64,000 nucleotides of DNA from Gammaproteobacteria bacterium (GCA_021773355.1 JAJFKE010000051.1:186001-250000); one strand, 5' to 3'. Shown: positions 25,802 through 34,991, numbered from the stretch's first letter. Notes: generated by a model not told the origin, from the letters alone. Program-made: numbers and translations.

Positions 25802-26884
25802 GTGAATATGGAAGATAGTCGTAAACAGCAGCTAACTGGTTGGGTCAATGAGCAATTGAAGCAGCTATTGGCTGATCAAACAGTGGACATTAGACTTTCA
25901 AGCGTGAGCGGAGATGCCAGTTTTCGACGTTATTTTCGCGCGCAGATTGGCGCGCAAAGTTTTATCGCAGTAGATGCGCCGCCAGAGAATGAAGACAGCG
26001 AGCTGTTTGTGAAGATAGCCGAGTATATTCGTGACGCCGGTGTATCAGCGCCGAAGGTGTATGCCAAGAATTTTGAGAAAGGCTTTCTGCTGCTGGAGGA
26101 TTTCGGCGACCAGCTTTATCTTCCGCGTCTGCTGCAGTTACAAGGTGAAAGTGCCAGCGCTTCATCCGCACGTGAAGTGGATAAGCTTTACCACGACGCT
26201 ATTCATTCGCTGATTAAGATTCAGGCTTCAGTGGATAAAAAGAGGCTTGCCCCCTACCATAGAGAGAAGCTTCGTAGTGAGATGCAGTTGTTTGAAAATT
26301 GGTTTTGTGAAGAATTTTTGGGCCTTAAGCTAAGTGATAATGATAGAGCAATTATCGCCAGCAGCTTTAGTTTTCTAGAAGACGCTGCTTTAGCTCAGCC
26401 TCAGTTGGCGGTGCATCGAGATTACCACTCCCGCAATCTACTGTTGTTAGAACCGACGCGGTTTCCTGTCGACGCCGGACCTGGTGTGATAGATTTTCAG
26501 GACGCCATGGCCGGTGCCTATAGCTATGATCTGGTGTCCTTACTACGAGATTGTTATATATGTTGGAATCCGCAACAGGTGGAAAAGTGGGCTTTGTACT
26601 ATTTCGATATGGCTGTTAAGACGGGCATAATCAAGGGAATTTCGGTCAGTCAGTTCCGTCGAGACCTTGATCTAATGGGCTTGCAGCGCAACTTCAAGGT
26701 GATGGGAATCTTTTCCCGTCTCTGCATAAGAGATAATAAACCACAGTATTTGGCCGATATTCCTCTGGTTATCCAGTATTTTCTGGAAGTAGCCTGTAAA
26801 TACCAGGAAATGGCTCCTTTCTTAGACTGGTTTGAGGCAACCGTGCTTTCGGTAGCGAAATTGAAACTCAATCTGGAACTCTAA
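25802..26884 (+). CDS. amgK: anomeric MurNAc/GlcNAc kinase AmgK
   Basis: The protein has 360 aa from GTG; an ATG two codons later is equally possible. It is an aminoglycoside-phosphotransferase-fold kinase: ASFRRYFRAQIG near residue 39, LLLEDFGDQLYL near 96, the catalytic loop VHRDYHSRNLLLL near 203 and the metal loop IDFQDAMAGAYSYDLVSLLRD near 227. This pattern and the overlapping murU partner identify AmgK, which phosphorylates MurNAc at C1 in the peptidoglycan recycling route that bypasses de novo UDP-MurNAc synthesis and is linked to fosfomycin resistance in Pseudomonas. The stop and the murU start share one base (TAATG). Confidence 0.92.
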   Translation: MNMEDSRKQQLTGWVNEQLKQLLADQTVDIRLSSVSGDASFRRYFRAQIGAQSFIAVDAPPENEDSELFVKIAEYIRDAGVSAPKVYAKNFEKGFLLLEDFGDQLYLPRLLQLQGESASASSAREVDKLYHDAIHSLIKIQASVDKKRLAPYHREKLRSEMQLFENWFCEEFLGLKLSDNDRAIIASSFSFLEDAALAQPQLAVHRDYHSRNLLLLEPTRFPVDAGPGVIDFQDAMAGAYSYDLVSLLRDCYICWNPQQVEKWALYYFDMAVKTGIIKGISVSQFRRDLDLMGLQRNFKVMGIFSRLCIRDNKPQYLADIPLVIQYFLEVACKYQEMAPFLDWFEATVLSVAKLKLNLEL

Positions 26885-27585
26885 TGCGTGCAATGATTCT
26901 GGCGGCCGGGCTTGGCAAGCGAATGCAGCCGCTCACCGCTAACTTGCCTAAACCGCTACTCAAAGTAGGGGATAAGACTCTTATCGAACATCAGATTGAG
27001 AGGCTTGTTGCCGGAGGTATAACAGGGATCGTAATTAATCATTTCTATTTGGGTGGAATGATAGAAGAGTTATTGGGCAATGGGTCCAGGTATGGCACTG
27101 AAATTAGTTATTCTAAAGAGGCGATTAGACTGGAAACGGCCGGCGGCATAATTAAGGCCTTGCCACTATTAGAAGACGATTGTTTTCTGGTAGTTAACGC
27201 CGATATCTGGACCGATTACGATTTCAGCCAATTGCAGGCAGTGGATGGTTTTGATCGATTGGCGCATTTAGTGTTGGTGGAAAATGCCGATCATAATCCT
27301 CACGGTGATTTCTATATCGACGATAATGCTCGTGTTCATGAAGACCATAGTGCGCCAGACCAACGCCTGACTTTTAGTGGCATTAGTGTCTTACACAAGA
27401 ACTTGTTTCGCGATTACCCTATTCAACCTAGATCCATGATTCCGTTGCTGCAGGACGCGATGATGGCAGATCAGGTTAGTGGTGAAGTTTACGCCGGCAG
27501 GTGGATGGATATTGGTACTCCGGAGCGACTGCAAGAAATCAATGCACTGGTAGAAGCTGCGGATGCAGATTGCGGTGGCGAGTAA
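26884..27585 (+). CDS. murU: MurNAc-1-phosphate uridylyltransferase MurU
   Basis: The protein has 233 aa. The nucleotidyltransferase signature MILAAGLGKRMQPLT followed by NLPKPLLKVGDKTLIEHQIERL is at the N-terminus. VVNADIWTDYDF near residue 106 carries the metal-binding Asp, and WMDIGTPERLQEINAL closes the family pattern. It converts MurNAc-1-P to UDP-MurNAc. It is translationally coupled to amgK. A general sugar-nucleotide pyrophosphorylase is the alternative, but the pairing argues strongly for MurU. Confidence 0.92.
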   Translation: MRAMILAAGLGKRMQPLTANLPKPLLKVGDKTLIEHQIERLVAGGITGIVINHFYLGGMIEELLGNGSRYGTEISYSKEAIRLETAGGIIKALPLLEDDCFLVVNADIWTDYDFSQLQAVDGFDRLAHLVLVENADHNPHGDFYIDDNARVHEDHSAPDQRLTFSGISVLHKNLFRDYPIQPRSMIPLLQDAMMADQVSGEVYAGRWMDIGTPERLQEINALVEAADADCGGE

Positions 27586-27588
27586 ATC

Positions 27589-28347
27589 ATGTTTAGCGCA
27601 TTGATGAGCAGAAACTACAGAAAGGTCTTGGTAATGAGGCTTAGCGGATTTAGTGCCTCATTGCAGCTACCGCCGGCTGCACAGGCAGAATTGGTATTGA
27701 GCAAGGCAATGTTTATGGTTCTCGGTCGACTGGCGAAAATGGACGGTCGTGTGACGAAAGAAGAAATACATTATGCCAATGAAATCATGCAGCGAATGGC
27801 ATTGATTGGTGAAAAACGTCAGCAGGCTATTAATTTTTATGAACAGGGTAAGCACCCGGATTCAGACTTGAACGAGGTTGTAGCGCTTGCTGCGAAAATG
27901 TTAGGCAAACGCAGCGCCCTGGCGAAATTGTTTATGCAAATTCAGTGTGAAGCTGCATGTCTGAAAGGAAGCTTACGCCTGAAAGACAAAATGATGCTGC
28001 GCGATGTTGCCGAGCAGTTGGGTTATAACAAGTCTGAATTTCTGGGGATTGCATTGACTATTCAGGCCGAACACCATCGACGGGACGAGGGCAGGCGCAG
28101 AACTGAATTTACTCAACCACGCAGCAGGTCTTTTCTGCAAAATGCCTACTGTGTACTACAGCTGGAACCGGGTGTTGCCGATGGAGAAATTCGTCGCGCT
28201 TATTTACGCATGATGTCCCGTAACCACCCTGATAAGCTAGCCAGCGGCAATCTCTCTGCTGCAGCTCTAAAGCAGGCGCAGGAGAACGCCATGGCTATTC
28301 GCAGTGCCTACGAAACTCTTTGTGGCTTCAGAAAAATCCGTGCCTAG
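27589..28347 (+). CDS. DjlA-like co-chaperone lacking the membrane anchor
   Basis: The protein has 252 aa. A TerB-like helical domain (about 35-150) contains MVLGRLAKMDGRVTKEEI and LKDKMMLRDVAEQLGY, and a C-terminal J domain (about 185-250) contains YCVLQLEPGVADGEIRRAYL and the HPD motif in SRNHPDKLAS. This is the DjlA arrangement. The N-terminal transmembrane helix of E. coli DjlA is not visible; the first 30 residues are only weakly hydrophobic. It would stimulate DnaK ATPase. It begins three bases after murU, so it belongs to that transcript. Confidence 0.85.
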   Translation: MFSALMSRNYRKVLVMRLSGFSASLQLPPAAQAELVLSKAMFMVLGRLAKMDGRVTKEEIHYANEIMQRMALIGEKRQQAINFYEQGKHPDSDLNEVVALAAKMLGKRSALAKLFMQIQCEAACLKGSLRLKDKMMLRDVAEQLGYNKSEFLGIALTIQAEHHRRDEGRRRTEFTQPRSRSFLQNAYCVLQLEPGVADGEIRRAYLRMMSRNHPDKLASGNLSAAALKQAQENAMAIRSAYETLCGFRKIRA

Positions 28348-28680
28348 CTCACAGTCGATTCAACTCTTTCCTCTAAAACCCCTGTTCTTATTCGCACGCA
28401 GCGGTGGTGCTATTCCCCGCTCACGAGCCTCTGGCTCTGATTGTGAGCGTGAAACAGCACCATCGCTTCGCACTTGAGCCGGTGGTGGATTCGAATCAGA
28501 AAGAGAGAAGACGAGGCAACTGAGGACGGGTCTATTGCAGTGGGACGCTAGGCTAATAGTGTGGGCATACTCAAGAGTCTGGTTAAGCCAACCACTAATC
28601 AGGACAACTCCCGTCATTGTCTGTAAAATGCGTTTCCAATCATTAATATCTTCCACAGCAACTTGATACAGGCTCGAACA
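28348..28680. other. intergenic region between djlA-like gene and rpe
   Basis: No gene was accepted in these 333 bases; a 98-codon minus-strand frame has no protein-like features. The left part contains a strong imperfect palindrome (listed separately), and the right part should hold the rpe promoter, though none is clear. Confidence 0.4.
28403..28468. repeat. imperfect palindrome with 26-bp arms after djlA-like gene
   Basis: The arm at 28403-28428 pairs with 28443-28468 at 21 of 26 positions; most mismatches still allow G-U pairs. The inner arms are CGCTCAC and GTGAGCG. The loop is 14 bases. It lies 56 bases after the djlA-like stop. It could terminate or stabilise the amgK-murU-djlA transcript, or be a mobile palindrome. 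Confidence 0.55.
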
Positions 28681-29364
28681 ATGAATGATTACCTGATCGC
28701 ACCCTCAATTCTGTCCGCCGATTTCGCCAGATTGGGGGAAGAGGTCAATGCTGTATTGGATGCGGGTGCTGATGTTATTCATTTCGATGTGATGGACAAC
28801 CATTACGTGCCTAACCTCACCATAGGCCCAATGATCTGTCAGGCGCTTAGAAATCACAAAATTACTGCGCCCATCGATGTGCACTTAATGGTGAGCCCGG
28901 TCGATCAACTGATAGTGGATTTTGCCAAAGCGGGTGCCAGTTATATCAGTTTTCATCCCGAGGCCAGCGGCCATGTGGATCGCTCACTGCAGCTGATTCG
29001 CGATCAAGGTTGCAAGTCCGGCCTGGTATTTAATCCTGGCACACCACTCGAATGTCTTGAGTTTCTGATGGACAAGATCGATGTGATTCTGTTGATGTCG
29101 GTGAACCCGGGTTTCGGCGGTCAGAAGTTCATCCCGTCGACACTGAAGAAATTGGGAAAGGTGCGCAAACTGATTGATGATAGTGAGTACTCAATTCGTC
29201 TCGAAGTCGATGGTGGTGTCGGCATAGACAATATTCGAGAAATTGCCGATGCGGGTGCCGATATGTTTGTTGCCGGCTCGGCAATATTTAACAGTGATGA
29301 TTACGCCAAGACTATAGGTCAGATGAGGTCAGAGCTGGGACAAGATTTGGACAAACACCACTAG
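28681..29364 (+). CDS. rpe: ribulose-phosphate 3-epimerase
   Basis: The protein has 227 aa from the ATG giving MNDYLIAPSILSADFARLG, the family start; a start six codons upstream is possible. TIM-barrel metal and catalytic motifs are VIHFDVMDNHYVPNLTIGP, DVHLMV, SFHPEAS, LLMSVNPGFGGQKFIP and LEVDGGVG. It interconverts ribulose 5-phosphate and xylulose 5-phosphate. It lies directly ahead of trpE; the gph gene found between them in many pseudomonads is absent here. Confidence 0.97.
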   Translation: MNDYLIAPSILSADFARLGEEVNAVLDAGADVIHFDVMDNHYVPNLTIGPMICQALRNHKITAPIDVHLMVSPVDQLIVDFAKAGASYISFHPEASGHVDRSLQLIRDQGCKSGLVFNPGTPLECLEFLMDKIDVILLMSVNPGFGGQKFIPSTLKKLGKVRKLIDDSEYSIRLEVDGGVGIDNIREIADAGADMFVAGSAIFNSDDYAKTIGQMRSELGQDLDKHH

Positions 29365-29438
29365 CTTAAACAAAGTTTCGTGGTCTCATTCATGACATTC
29401 CTTTTAAATTCTCAAACTATTTGGTTGTGAACGTCACG

Positions 29439-30917
29439 ATGAATGAAGAAAAGTTTAAGCAATTGACGCAAGCAGGCTACAACCGTATACCATTTGTTCG
29501 GAAAGTACTGGCAGATACTGAGACTCCGCTGAGCATTTACCTTAAGTTGTGCAATGGCAAGCACAGCTATTTCTTTGAGTCAGTTAGTGGCGGTGAGAAG
29601 TGGGGCCGCTACTCCATCATCGGTCTTCCCTGTTCTACGGTGGTCCGAGTTGTGTCTGATAAAGTCACTGTCGAAGAGAAAGGCCAGGTCGTCGAAGAAA
29701 CAACCAGCGATGATCCGTTTGCATTTATCAGCGCGTTCAAAAACCGTTTCAAAGTTGCCGAAATTCCAGACAGCCAACGTTTTACTGGCGGTCTGGTTGG
29801 CTACTTTTCTTATGACACCGTCCGATTCGTGGAGACCAGCATTGGGCCTAGCAAGGCCCGGGACGAGATTTCTACGCCAGACATTTTGTTGATGTTGTCA
29901 GAAGAGGTTGTAGTATTTGATAATTTGAGTGGAACCATATCTTTCGTGATCAACGTGGATCCAGCTGAGGAAGAAGCTTATACACGGGCACAGCTGCGTT
30001 TGGATTATTTGCAGGAACAACTGCGAAATCCAGCTCCACTGCCACACTTGCAAGATGTTAAGTCGGTGAATGAGTCAGATTTTACTAATCATTTCTCGCA
30101 ACAAGATTACCAACAAGCAGTAGAAAAAATTAAAGACTATATAGTCGCCGGTGACGTAATGCAGGTTGTGCTCTCACAGCGTATGTCGGTGACATTCAGC
30201 GGTGAGCCCTTGAATGTATATCGTGCCCTGCGCTTCCTGAACCCCTCTCCCTACATGGTCTATTTTGATCTGGGTGATCATCAAGTGGTTAGTGCTTCAC
30301 CCGAGATATTGGCCAGGGTGGAAGCGGGTAAGATAACTGTGCGCCCCCTTGCTGGCACGCGCAAGCGCGGTGTTGACGAGGCAGAAGATCTGGCGCTTGA
30401 AAAGGACCTGCTCGCAGATGCGAAAGAAGTTGCCGAGCACCTCATGCTCATCGATTTGAGCCGAAATGATTCCGGGCGAGTTTCTAAGACCGGTTCTGTC
30501 ACCGTGCCGCAGCAAATGTTCGTCGAGCGCTATTCCCACGTCATGCATATTGCATCGATTGTAGAGAGTGAGATGCGAGAAGATAAATCGGCTCTGGATG
30601 TACTACAGTCAACTCTGCCAGTAGGTACACTTAGTGGTGCGCCAAAGGTGCGTGCAATGGAGATAATCGATGAGCTTGAACCTGAGAAGAGAGGAATCTA
30701 TGGCGGAGCCATGGGTTACTTAGGATGGAACGACAATATGGATATGGCCATAGCCATTCGCACCGCGGTAATCAAGAACAACAAACTCTATGTTCAGGCT
30801 GGCGCCGGCATCGTGGCCGATTCTCAGCCTGAGATGGAATGGGAAGAAACTCAAAATAAGGCGCGGGCTATTGTTCGTGCTGTTCAAATGGCTAACAATG
30901 CACTGTCAGTTGAATAA
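29439..30917 (+). CDS. trpE: anthranilate synthase component I
   Basis: The protein has 492 aa from the ATG giving MNEEKFKQLTQAGYNRIPF. The N-terminal part holds the tryptophan-binding region with ESVSGGEKWGRYSIIG. The chorismate-binding part shows VLSQRMSV, NPSPYMVYFDLG, SPEILARVE, RPLAGTRKRG, EHLMLIDLSRND, GTLSGAPKVRAMEII and RGIYGGAMGYLGW. With TrpG it makes anthranilate. It is separated by about 190 bases from trpG, so trpE and trpGDC are probably separate transcription units as in Pseudomonas. Confidence 0.97.
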   Translation: MNEEKFKQLTQAGYNRIPFVRKVLADTETPLSIYLKLCNGKHSYFFESVSGGEKWGRYSIIGLPCSTVVRVVSDKVTVEEKGQVVEETTSDDPFAFISAFKNRFKVAEIPDSQRFTGGLVGYFSYDTVRFVETSIGPSKARDEISTPDILLMLSEEVVVFDNLSGTISFVINVDPAEEEAYTRAQLRLDYLQEQLRNPAPLPHLQDVKSVNESDFTNHFSQQDYQQAVEKIKDYIVAGDVMQVVLSQRMSVTFSGEPLNVYRALRFLNPSPYMVYFDLGDHQVVSASPEILARVEAGKITVRPLAGTRKRGVDEAEDLALEKDLLADAKEVAEHLMLIDLSRNDSGRVSKTGSVTVPQQMFVERYSHVMHIASIVESEMREDKSALDVLQSTLPVGTLSGAPKVRAMEIIDELEPEKRGIYGGAMGYLGWNDNMDMAIAIRTAVIKNNKLYVQAGAGIVADSQPEMEWEETQNKARAIVRAVQMANNALSVE

Positions 30918-31109
30918 GCGGCGTTTACAAGTCGTGCCCCTCGAGACATAGCAGAAGCCAGTGATAGGTAGCGCATCTGTTCTCCCTCTCTGCTTAAACA
31001 GAGATTAACTATAGGTCACTGGATCTTGCGGACCTTCTCAAGACAGAATTGCCACGGGCTGCTATGATTGGCGCTCTCAAAATTTGAGCAATTAACGAGG
31101 AAATGCTCA

Positions 31110-31694
31110 GTGCTGTTGATGATAGATAACTATGATTCCTTCACCTACAACGTGGTGCAGTATCTAGGAGAGCTGGGTGCCGATGTGCAGGTGTTTCGTA
31201 ATGACGCCATTTCCATCGATGAAATCGAATCGCTAGCACCGGCGCAGATTGTCATCTCTCCCGGTCCTTGTACACCCAAGGAGGCGGGCATCTCAATGAA
31301 GGTAATTGATCATTTTGCCGGGAACATACCCTTGCTTGGAATTTGTCTGGGACATCAGAGTATAGGCCAGGTTTTTGGTGGTGAGATAGTGAGGGCTAAC
31401 AAAGTGATGCATGGAAAATTGTCCGCTATTCATCACAATGGTCAGGGGGTATTTGCAAACCTGGCGGAGCCATTTACCGCCACTCGTTATCACTCATTGG
31501 TGATCGATTCTGCAAAACTGCCAGACTGTCTCGAGGTTACTGCCTGGACTGAGGACGAGCACGGAAATCGCGAGGAGATAATGGGAGTAAGACATAAGGA
31601 ACTGGCAGTAGAAGGAGTGCAGTTTCATCCCGAGTCGATTCTAAGCGAGCACGGACATGCTTTATTACAAAATTTTTTACAGGCGAACCCCTGA
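31110..31694 (+). CDS. trpG: anthranilate synthase component II (glutamine amidotransferase)
   Basis: The protein has 194 aa from a GTG start (MLLMIDNYDSFTYN) with GAGGAA about eight bases upstream; the 14 further open codons are not needed. The class I amidotransferase triad is Cys in LLGICLGHQSIGQ near residue 79 and the His-Glu pair in VQFHPESI near residue 170. It supplies ammonia to TrpE. It is followed by trpD after 14 bases. Confidence 0.96.
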   Translation: MLLMIDNYDSFTYNVVQYLGELGADVQVFRNDAISIDEIESLAPAQIVISPGPCTPKEAGISMKVIDHFAGNIPLLGICLGHQSIGQVFGGEIVRANKVMHGKLSAIHHNGQGVFANLAEPFTATRYHSLVIDSAKLPDCLEVTAWTEDEHGNREEIMGVRHKELAVEGVQFHPESILSEHGHALLQNFLQANP

Positions 31695-31708
31695 GCGGGA
31701 GTGAAGCA

Positions 31709-32740
31709 ATGGATATTAGAACAGCGATTAAGCTGGTAACCAGCGGAACAGATTTAGACAGTGAGCAGATGATTTCCGTGATGCGAGAAATCATGTCGGG
31801 TCAATCCACCGATGCGCAAAATGCTGCATTCTTGGTGGGTCTGCAGATGAAGGGTGTAAAGACAGCCGAGATACTCGGTGGTGCCACGGTAATGCGTGAA
31901 TTGGCAACACCCGTTCGATTGTCACAGAGCCCTCATTTGGTAGATACCTGTGGCACCGGCGGAAGCGGCTCAAATAAATTCAATGTTTCCACCGCGGCCG
32001 CTGTTGTTGCCGCCTGTGCTGGCGCGAAGGTGGCAAAGCATGGCAATCGAGGTGCTACTAGCAAGAGCGGCAGTGCCGATGTGTTGGAAGCTGCCGGAGT
32101 TAATTTGGCCCTGTCTGCGGATGATGTCGCGGCCTCTATCGAGCAAGTCGGCATTGGTTTTATGTTTGCACCTGCCCACCATAGTGCGATGAAACATGTC
32201 ATTACCGCACGCAAGGAAATTGCTGTGCGCACAATATTCAATGTATTGGGGCCTCTAACTAATCCTGCAGGAGCGCCCAATCAGATCATGGGAGTGTTCG
32301 ACGCTGCCTGGATACCTTCGCTATTGGAAGTGCTAAAAGAATTGGGTAGCGATCATGTGTTGATAGTCGCTGCGGAAGATGGCCTGGATGAAATCAGCAT
32401 AGCGGCGGCCACGACGATTGGAGAGTTAAAGAATGGGGAAATTTCAAACTATTCGGTAGGCCCAACAGATTTTGGAATCCAACAATATACCGACTATTCC
32501 ATGTTGCAAATCGACAGTGCCGAGCAAAGCCTGGCGATGTTGCAAGACGCTCTAAGTAACAAGAATCAGGCGGCGGCAGACATCGTAGCCTTGAACGCAG
32601 GTGCTGCTATCTACGCGGCTAATCTGGTAGATGACTTGGCCACTGGTGTTGAGAAAGCAAAACAGATTTTACAAAGCGGTGAAGCTGCGGTGAAGCTCCA
32701 GCAATTGGTTGAATTTACCCAGTCAATTAAAACTGAATAA
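31709..32740 (+). CDS. trpD: anthranilate phosphoribosyltransferase
   Basis: The protein has 343 aa. The PRPP-binding motifs VDTCGTGGSGSNKFNVST near residue 78 and KHGNRGATSKSGSADVLEA near residue 111 are diagnostic. RTIFNVLGPLTNPAGAPNQIMGV follows near residue 174. It joins anthranilate to phosphoribose. It lies between trpG and trpC in one operon. Confidence 0.98.
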   Translation: MDIRTAIKLVTSGTDLDSEQMISVMREIMSGQSTDAQNAAFLVGLQMKGVKTAEILGGATVMRELATPVRLSQSPHLVDTCGTGGSGSNKFNVSTAAAVVAACAGAKVAKHGNRGATSKSGSADVLEAAGVNLALSADDVAASIEQVGIGFMFAPAHHSAMKHVITARKEIAVRTIFNVLGPLTNPAGAPNQIMGVFDAAWIPSLLEVLKELGSDHVLIVAAEDGLDEISIAAATTIGELKNGEISNYSVGPTDFGIQQYTDYSMLQIDSAEQSLAMLQDALSNKNQAAADIVALNAGAAIYAANLVDDLATGVEKAKQILQSGEAAVKLQQLVEFTQSIKTE

Positions 32741-32765
32741 GCACTGAAAATATAGCGAGCAGATC

Positions 32766-33575
32766 TTGTCACAAGCAACCATCCTCGAACAAATTGTCGC
32801 TCATAAGCTAATTGAAGTGAAGTCTGCAAAGACTCAAGTTTCACTTTCCGCTTTGGAGTCTCAATTTCCTACGACAGAGCAATGCCGATCTTTTTCTACA
32901 GCCATGCGAGAGCGAGTGCAAGCGAAGAAAGTTGCAGTGATCGCGGAGATAAAGAAAGCCTCTCCATCGAAGGGTTTGATTCGGGAGGATTTTCAACCCG
33001 CGTTGCATGCCGCTGACTACGAGGCGCATGGGGCTACCTGTCTTTCGGTGCTCACCGACGAAAAATTCTTTCAAGGAAGTAATGACTATCTTCGTCAGGC
33101 TAGGGCAGCCTGTGAGCTTCCAGTGATTCGCAAAGATTTTATGGTCGACACTTACCAGATTGCCGAATCCAAGGCCCTGGGGGCCGACTGTATACTCCTG
33201 ATTGTGGCCGCGTTGCAGCCTGCTCAATTGCGAGAGTTGGCAGACTATGCCAATGACATTGCCATCGATATATTGGTGGAGGTGCACAATCGGGTTGAAT
33301 TGGATCGGGCCCTTGAACTGAAGACTGATCTAATAGGTGTTAACAACAGGAATTTGCACAACTTTGAAACCAGCTTGCAGACAACCTTGAATTTGGCGAA
33401 GTTTGTTCCAAACGATAGAACCTTAATCACCGAAAGTGGAATTCACTCTTCTGCTGATGTGAAGACCATGGTAAAAAATGGCATCTATGGTTTTCTGGTT
33501 GGGGAGTCTTTTATGCGTGCGTCAAGTCCGGGCAAGAAACTCACAGAAGTGATGTTCGCTGACGCCGCGATCTAA
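32766..33575 (+). CDS. trpC: indole-3-glycerol phosphate synthase
   Basis: The protein has 269 aa from a TTG codon starting SQATILEQIVAHKLIEV after the initiator. TIM-barrel landmarks are VIAEIKKASPSKGLIRE, LSVLTDEKFFQGS, VIRKDFMVDTYQI, LIGVNNRNL and TESGIHSSADV. It closes the indole ring in tryptophan synthesis. It is the last gene of trpGDC and is followed convergently by crp after 19 bases, the same order as trpC-vfr in Pseudomonas. Confidence 0.97.
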   Translation: MSQATILEQIVAHKLIEVKSAKTQVSLSALESQFPTTEQCRSFSTAMRERVQAKKVAVIAEIKKASPSKGLIREDFQPALHAADYEAHGATCLSVLTDEKFFQGSNDYLRQARAACELPVIRKDFMVDTYQIAESKALGADCILLIVAALQPAQLRELADYANDIAIDILVEVHNRVELDRALELKTDLIGVNNRNLHNFETSLQTTLNLAKFVPNDRTLITESGIHSSADVKTMVKNGIYGFLVGESFMRASSPGKKLTEVMFADAAI

Positions 33576-33594
33576 GATGGACAGGCTCGATTTT

Positions 33595-34230
33595 TTAGCG
33601 CGTACCAAAAACTACAATAGTTTTACCGCTCACGCTGATCAGTTCTTGTTCCTCCAGCGTCTTTAAAACGCGCCCAGCCATTTCTCTGGAGCAATTCACC
33701 AGTCGACCAATTTCCTGTCTGGTGATTTTAATCTGCATGCCGTCTGGGTGAGTCATGGCATCGGGCTCTTTGCTCAGGTCGATAAGGGTTCTAGCGATAC
33801 GACCGGTCACGTCATAGAAGGCAAGGTCACCAACTTTACGTGTTGTATTGCGTAGCCTATGGGCCATTTGCTGGCCAATTGTGAAGACTATTTCCGGATG
33901 CGAGCGGATATAGGTATTGAAGTTCGTGTAGCTAATCTCGGCAACCTCACAGGCATTTCTAGCCCGACACCAGGCGCTACGTTCTTCAGCTTTTTCGAAT
34001 AAACCCATTTCGCCGAAGAAGTCGCCAGGATTCAGGTAAGTGATTACTACTTCCTTACCCTCGTCATCTTCCAGGATTACCGAGACCGATCCCTTGATGA
34101 TGTAGTACAGCGTATCGCATTTGTCGCCCTCATAAATAATAGTGGCGCGATTCGGATAACGCTTCCGATGGCAATGGGATAAAAAGTTATCCAGGTCTTC
34201 GATATGTGGCGTAATAGCCATAAGTGCCAT
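33595..34230 (-). CDS. crp: cAMP receptor protein, Crp/Vfr type
   Basis: The protein has 211 aa, with AGGAG eight bases before the start. The cyclic-nucleotide domain contains GEMGLFEKAEERSAWCRAR, whose Glu, Arg and Ser are the cAMP contacts of E. coli CRP. A long dimer helix follows, and the helix-turn-helix RQEIGRLVNCSREMAGRVL near residue 170 is close to that of CRP. It is a global activator. Location after trpC, with an OsmC gene and coq7 next, matches vfr in Pseudomonas. Its own upstream region has an inverted repeat that may be autoregulatory. Confidence 0.95.
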   Translation of the reverse strand: MALMAITPHIEDLDNFLSHCHRKRYPNRATIIYEGDKCDTLYYIIKGSVSVILEDDEGKEVVITYLNPGDFFGEMGLFEKAEERSAWCRARNACEVAEISYTNFNTYIRSHPEIVFTIGQQMAHRLRNTTRKVGDLAFYDVTGRIARTLIDLSKEPDAMTHPDGMQIKITRQEIGRLVNCSREMAGRVLKTLEEQELISVSGKTIVVFGTR

Positions 34231-34540
34231 TGGTAAAACTCCTGCTTTTTCTAGCGAGTTAAATGTATATCACATTTTAGTGGCAATTGTGAGATACCGA
34301 TCACAATAATAGTTGATATCCATACGCCAATTTTTAGTTCCTGTCGCCCCTACCCGCAACAGACTTGGCCAAAACAATAAACCATTTTGAGCAACCTTGG
34401 TGGCTAGTGGTAGTCGCAGTGCTGTGAGCAGTTTGTAACTATGTTAATCTTGCTCGCCTTTTCATATACCGACTATTATCGGTTAAATAGGCTATTTTCT
34501 TGATCAATCTGTAGGGGAATTACTAGACAGGAATAGACAA
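34231..34540. promoter_or_regulatory. divergent upstream region of crp and the OsmC gene
   Basis: No gene lies in these 310 bases. ATTGTGA at 34286-34292 and TCACAAT at 34301-34307 form a perfect 7-bp inverted repeat. Its halves match the CRP half-site TGTGA/TCACA, but the spacer is eight bases, two more than the consensus. A further TCACATTTT lies at 34270. Autoregulation by Crp is plausible but not proven. Confidence 0.4.
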
Positions 34541-34966
34541 ATGAAAGCTAGAATCAAGTGGGTACAGGACGTTATGTTTGTGGCGGAATCAGACAGTGGT
34601 CATGCCATAGTTCTCGATGGCGCTCCAGCAAGCGGTGGTCGAAATATGGGCATGCGCCCGATGGAATTAATGGCTCTCAGTGTTGGTAGCTGTTCTTCCT
34701 ATGATGTGGTGACAATTCTCAAAAAGTCCCGACAGTCGGTGACCAGTTGCGAGGCCGAGGTAACAGCAGAAAGAGTAGATGCAACCCCCGCGATATTCGA
34801 GTCGATTCACTTACATTTCAAAGTGTCGGGAAATGATTTGAGCGACAAGCAAGTACAACGAGCGATCGAATTATCGGCAGAGAAATATTGTTCTGCTTCC
34901 ATAATGATGAAGAATGCTGGAGTTAAAGTTAGCCATGATTATGAGATTGTTGAAACGCAGGAATAG
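34541..34966 (+). CDS. OsmC/YhfA-family protein
   Basis: The protein has 141 aa. Conserved parts are MRPMELMALSVGSCSSYDVVTIL near residue 46, where the single Cys of the OsmC peroxidatic pair lies, and KYCSASIMMKNAGVKV near the end with the second Cys. These proteins reduce organic hydroperoxides or belong to the YhfA subgroup of less certain role. The position beside crp is conserved, as yhfA is next to crp in E. coli. Confidence 0.92.
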   Translation: MKARIKWVQDVMFVAESDSGHAIVLDGAPASGGRNMGMRPMELMALSVGSCSSYDVVTILKKSRQSVTSCEAEVTAERVDATPAIFESIHLHFKVSGNDLSDKQVQRAIELSAEKYCSASIMMKNAGVKVSHDYEIVETQE

Positions 34967-34991
34967 TGGCGAGAGGGGAGAGTTGGCCGCT

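Noticed and set aside
28360..28656. 98-codon minus-strand frame between the djlA-like gene and rpe
   Set aside because: It runs through the large palindrome and has no protein-like features.
29133..29147. Copy of the CCGTCGACACTG core in rpe
   Set aside because: Only 12 bases match and it is inside conserved coding sequence; coincidence.
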